From NCBI GenBank assembly GCA_958436475.1, contig CAUBKG010000053.1, positions 1-14,369 of the forward strand: a DNA stretch of 14,369 bases. Direction: 5' to 3'. Every line of letters starts with the position of its first letter. The stretch's first letter is position 1. The position numbers and the translations under genes are program-made. A model generated the notes under the pieces. It saw nothing but the letters and a program-made list of their open reading frames with translations. It had not been told where the DNA came from and did not search any database. This document shows positions 14,175 to 14,369 of this stretch, one piece after another. Origin of the DNA: an uncultured Clostridia bacterium (GTDB taxonomy: Bacteria > Bacillota > Clostridia > Oscillospirales > Acutalibacteraceae).

Positions 14175-14291
14175 CGTAGGGGCGGCCATTGGCCGCCCGA
14201 CATTCCCTATTCTGATTATGAAATGAATATGATTTGGTTATCATAACATATCCATTCTGCTTTTAACTGGCGGCCGGTGGCCGCCCCTACG
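14175..14291. repeat. 117-bp inverted-repeat element (MITE-like) with nested palindromes
   Basis: The ends are a perfect 14-bp inverted repeat, CGTAGGGGCGGCCA (14175-14188) and TGGCCGCCCCTACG (14278-14291). Each end is itself a palindrome: GGGCGGCCA-T-TGGCCGCCC (14180-14198) and GGCGGCC-GGT-GGCCGCC (14269-14285). The 79-bp interior is AT-rich with a small palindrome GTTAT-C-ATAAC (14237-14247). No transposase is encoded and no flanking target-site duplication is obvious. The GTAGGGGCGGCC sequence resembles dispersed intergenic repeats seen in clostridial genomes (recollection). The element is either a non-autonomous mobile element or a pair of repeated palindromes. Confidence 0.75.
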
Positions 14292-14327
14292 GAGATTGGG
14301 GGAAACATTTTCATATCCGGATGTGTC

Positions 14328-14355
14328 ATAGTAAAAAACTATCCTACTATGTCAA
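14328..14355 (-). promoter_or_regulatory. Candidate minus-strand promoter TTGACA-16-TACTAT with overlapping inverted repeat
   Basis: A consensus -35 TTGACA (14350-14355, minus) precedes TACTAT (14328-14333) at 16 nt. A perfect inverted repeat CATAGTA/TACTATG (14327-14333 and 14345-14351) covers the -10 and spacer. It would transcribe leftward through the repeat element. No supported gene begins directly downstream. Confidence 0.4.
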
Positions 14356-14369
14356 ATCTAATGAAGCTC

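Noticed and set aside
14006..14203. 65-codon minus-strand frame across the AT-rich stretch and the repeat element
   Set aside because: It starts inside the inverted repeat, runs through the promoter and SD of the DUF6809-type gene, and has no ribosome binding site or recognisable product.
14219..14314. Short minus-strand frame beginning ATGAAAATG and reading through the repeat element
   Set aside because: No Shine-Dalgarno site, and most codons come from the repeat itself.
1..14369. CRISPR array, rRNA, tRNA genes, phage integrase or transposase
   Set aside because: No regularly spaced direct repeats, no tRNA cloverleaf and no integrase or transposase motifs were noticed on either strand.

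Overview
This window looks like a core-genome segment of a GC-rich, low-complexity-wall (Gram-positive) anaerobe of the class Clostridia, most likely an Oscillospiraceae/Ruminococcaceae-type gut bacterium. The reasons are the DnaD plus DnaI/DnaC-type helicase-loader pair, an ECF-transporter S component, type III pantothenate kinase, a YwlE-type arginine phosphatase, strong Shine-Dalgarno sites (AGGAGG), sigma-A-like promoters, a DUF6809-type small protein and a GGGCGGCC-rich intergenic repeat. The taxonomic placement is an inference from gene families and was not tested by any search.

Layout. Positions 164-1138 (-) encode the biotin ligase/repressor BirA, divergent from trxB (1277-2191, +), thioredoxin reductase, which ends in a 16-bp hairpin terminator. 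A clear promoter at 2306-2334 then drives a translationally coupled replication-initiation pair: a DnaD-domain protein (2420-3454) and a DnaC/DnaI-like AAA+ loader (3454-4440). A terminator hairpin separates these from the convergent pckG (4507-6291, -), a GTP-type PEP carboxykinase with its own TTGAAA-17-TATAAT promoter.

A tightly packed minus-strand cluster runs from 10878 down to 6420: polA (DNA polymerase I), a YwlE-like protein-arginine phosphatase, rimI and tsaD, with gaps of 10 nt or less or with overlaps, so it is probably one operon. Divergent from polA, dusB (11079-12053, +) leads to coaX (12120-12896, own promoter) and a PanT-like ECF S component (12966-13559), which together form a pantothenate uptake and coenzyme A entry module. 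This ends in a hairpin terminator.

The last ~750 bases differ in character: a small DUF6809-type gene (13689-14003, -) with an extended -10 promoter, an unassigned 30-codon frame beside it, an AT-rich stretch, a 117-bp inverted-repeat (MITE-like) element with nested palindromes (14175-14291), and a candidate minus-strand promoter with an overlapping inverted repeat at the right edge. This looks like the start of an accessory or intergenic zone.

Most of the window is housekeeping: cofactor metabolism (biotin, CoA), redox, replication initiation and repair, tRNA modification (t6A, dihydrouridine) and gluconeogenesis/anaplerosis. I did not find convincing evidence of a wholly new multi-gene system. 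The most interesting items are the arginine-phosphatase signature in the polA operon, the palindrome-loaded birA promoter, the inverted-repeat element, and the small uncharacterised genes next to it.
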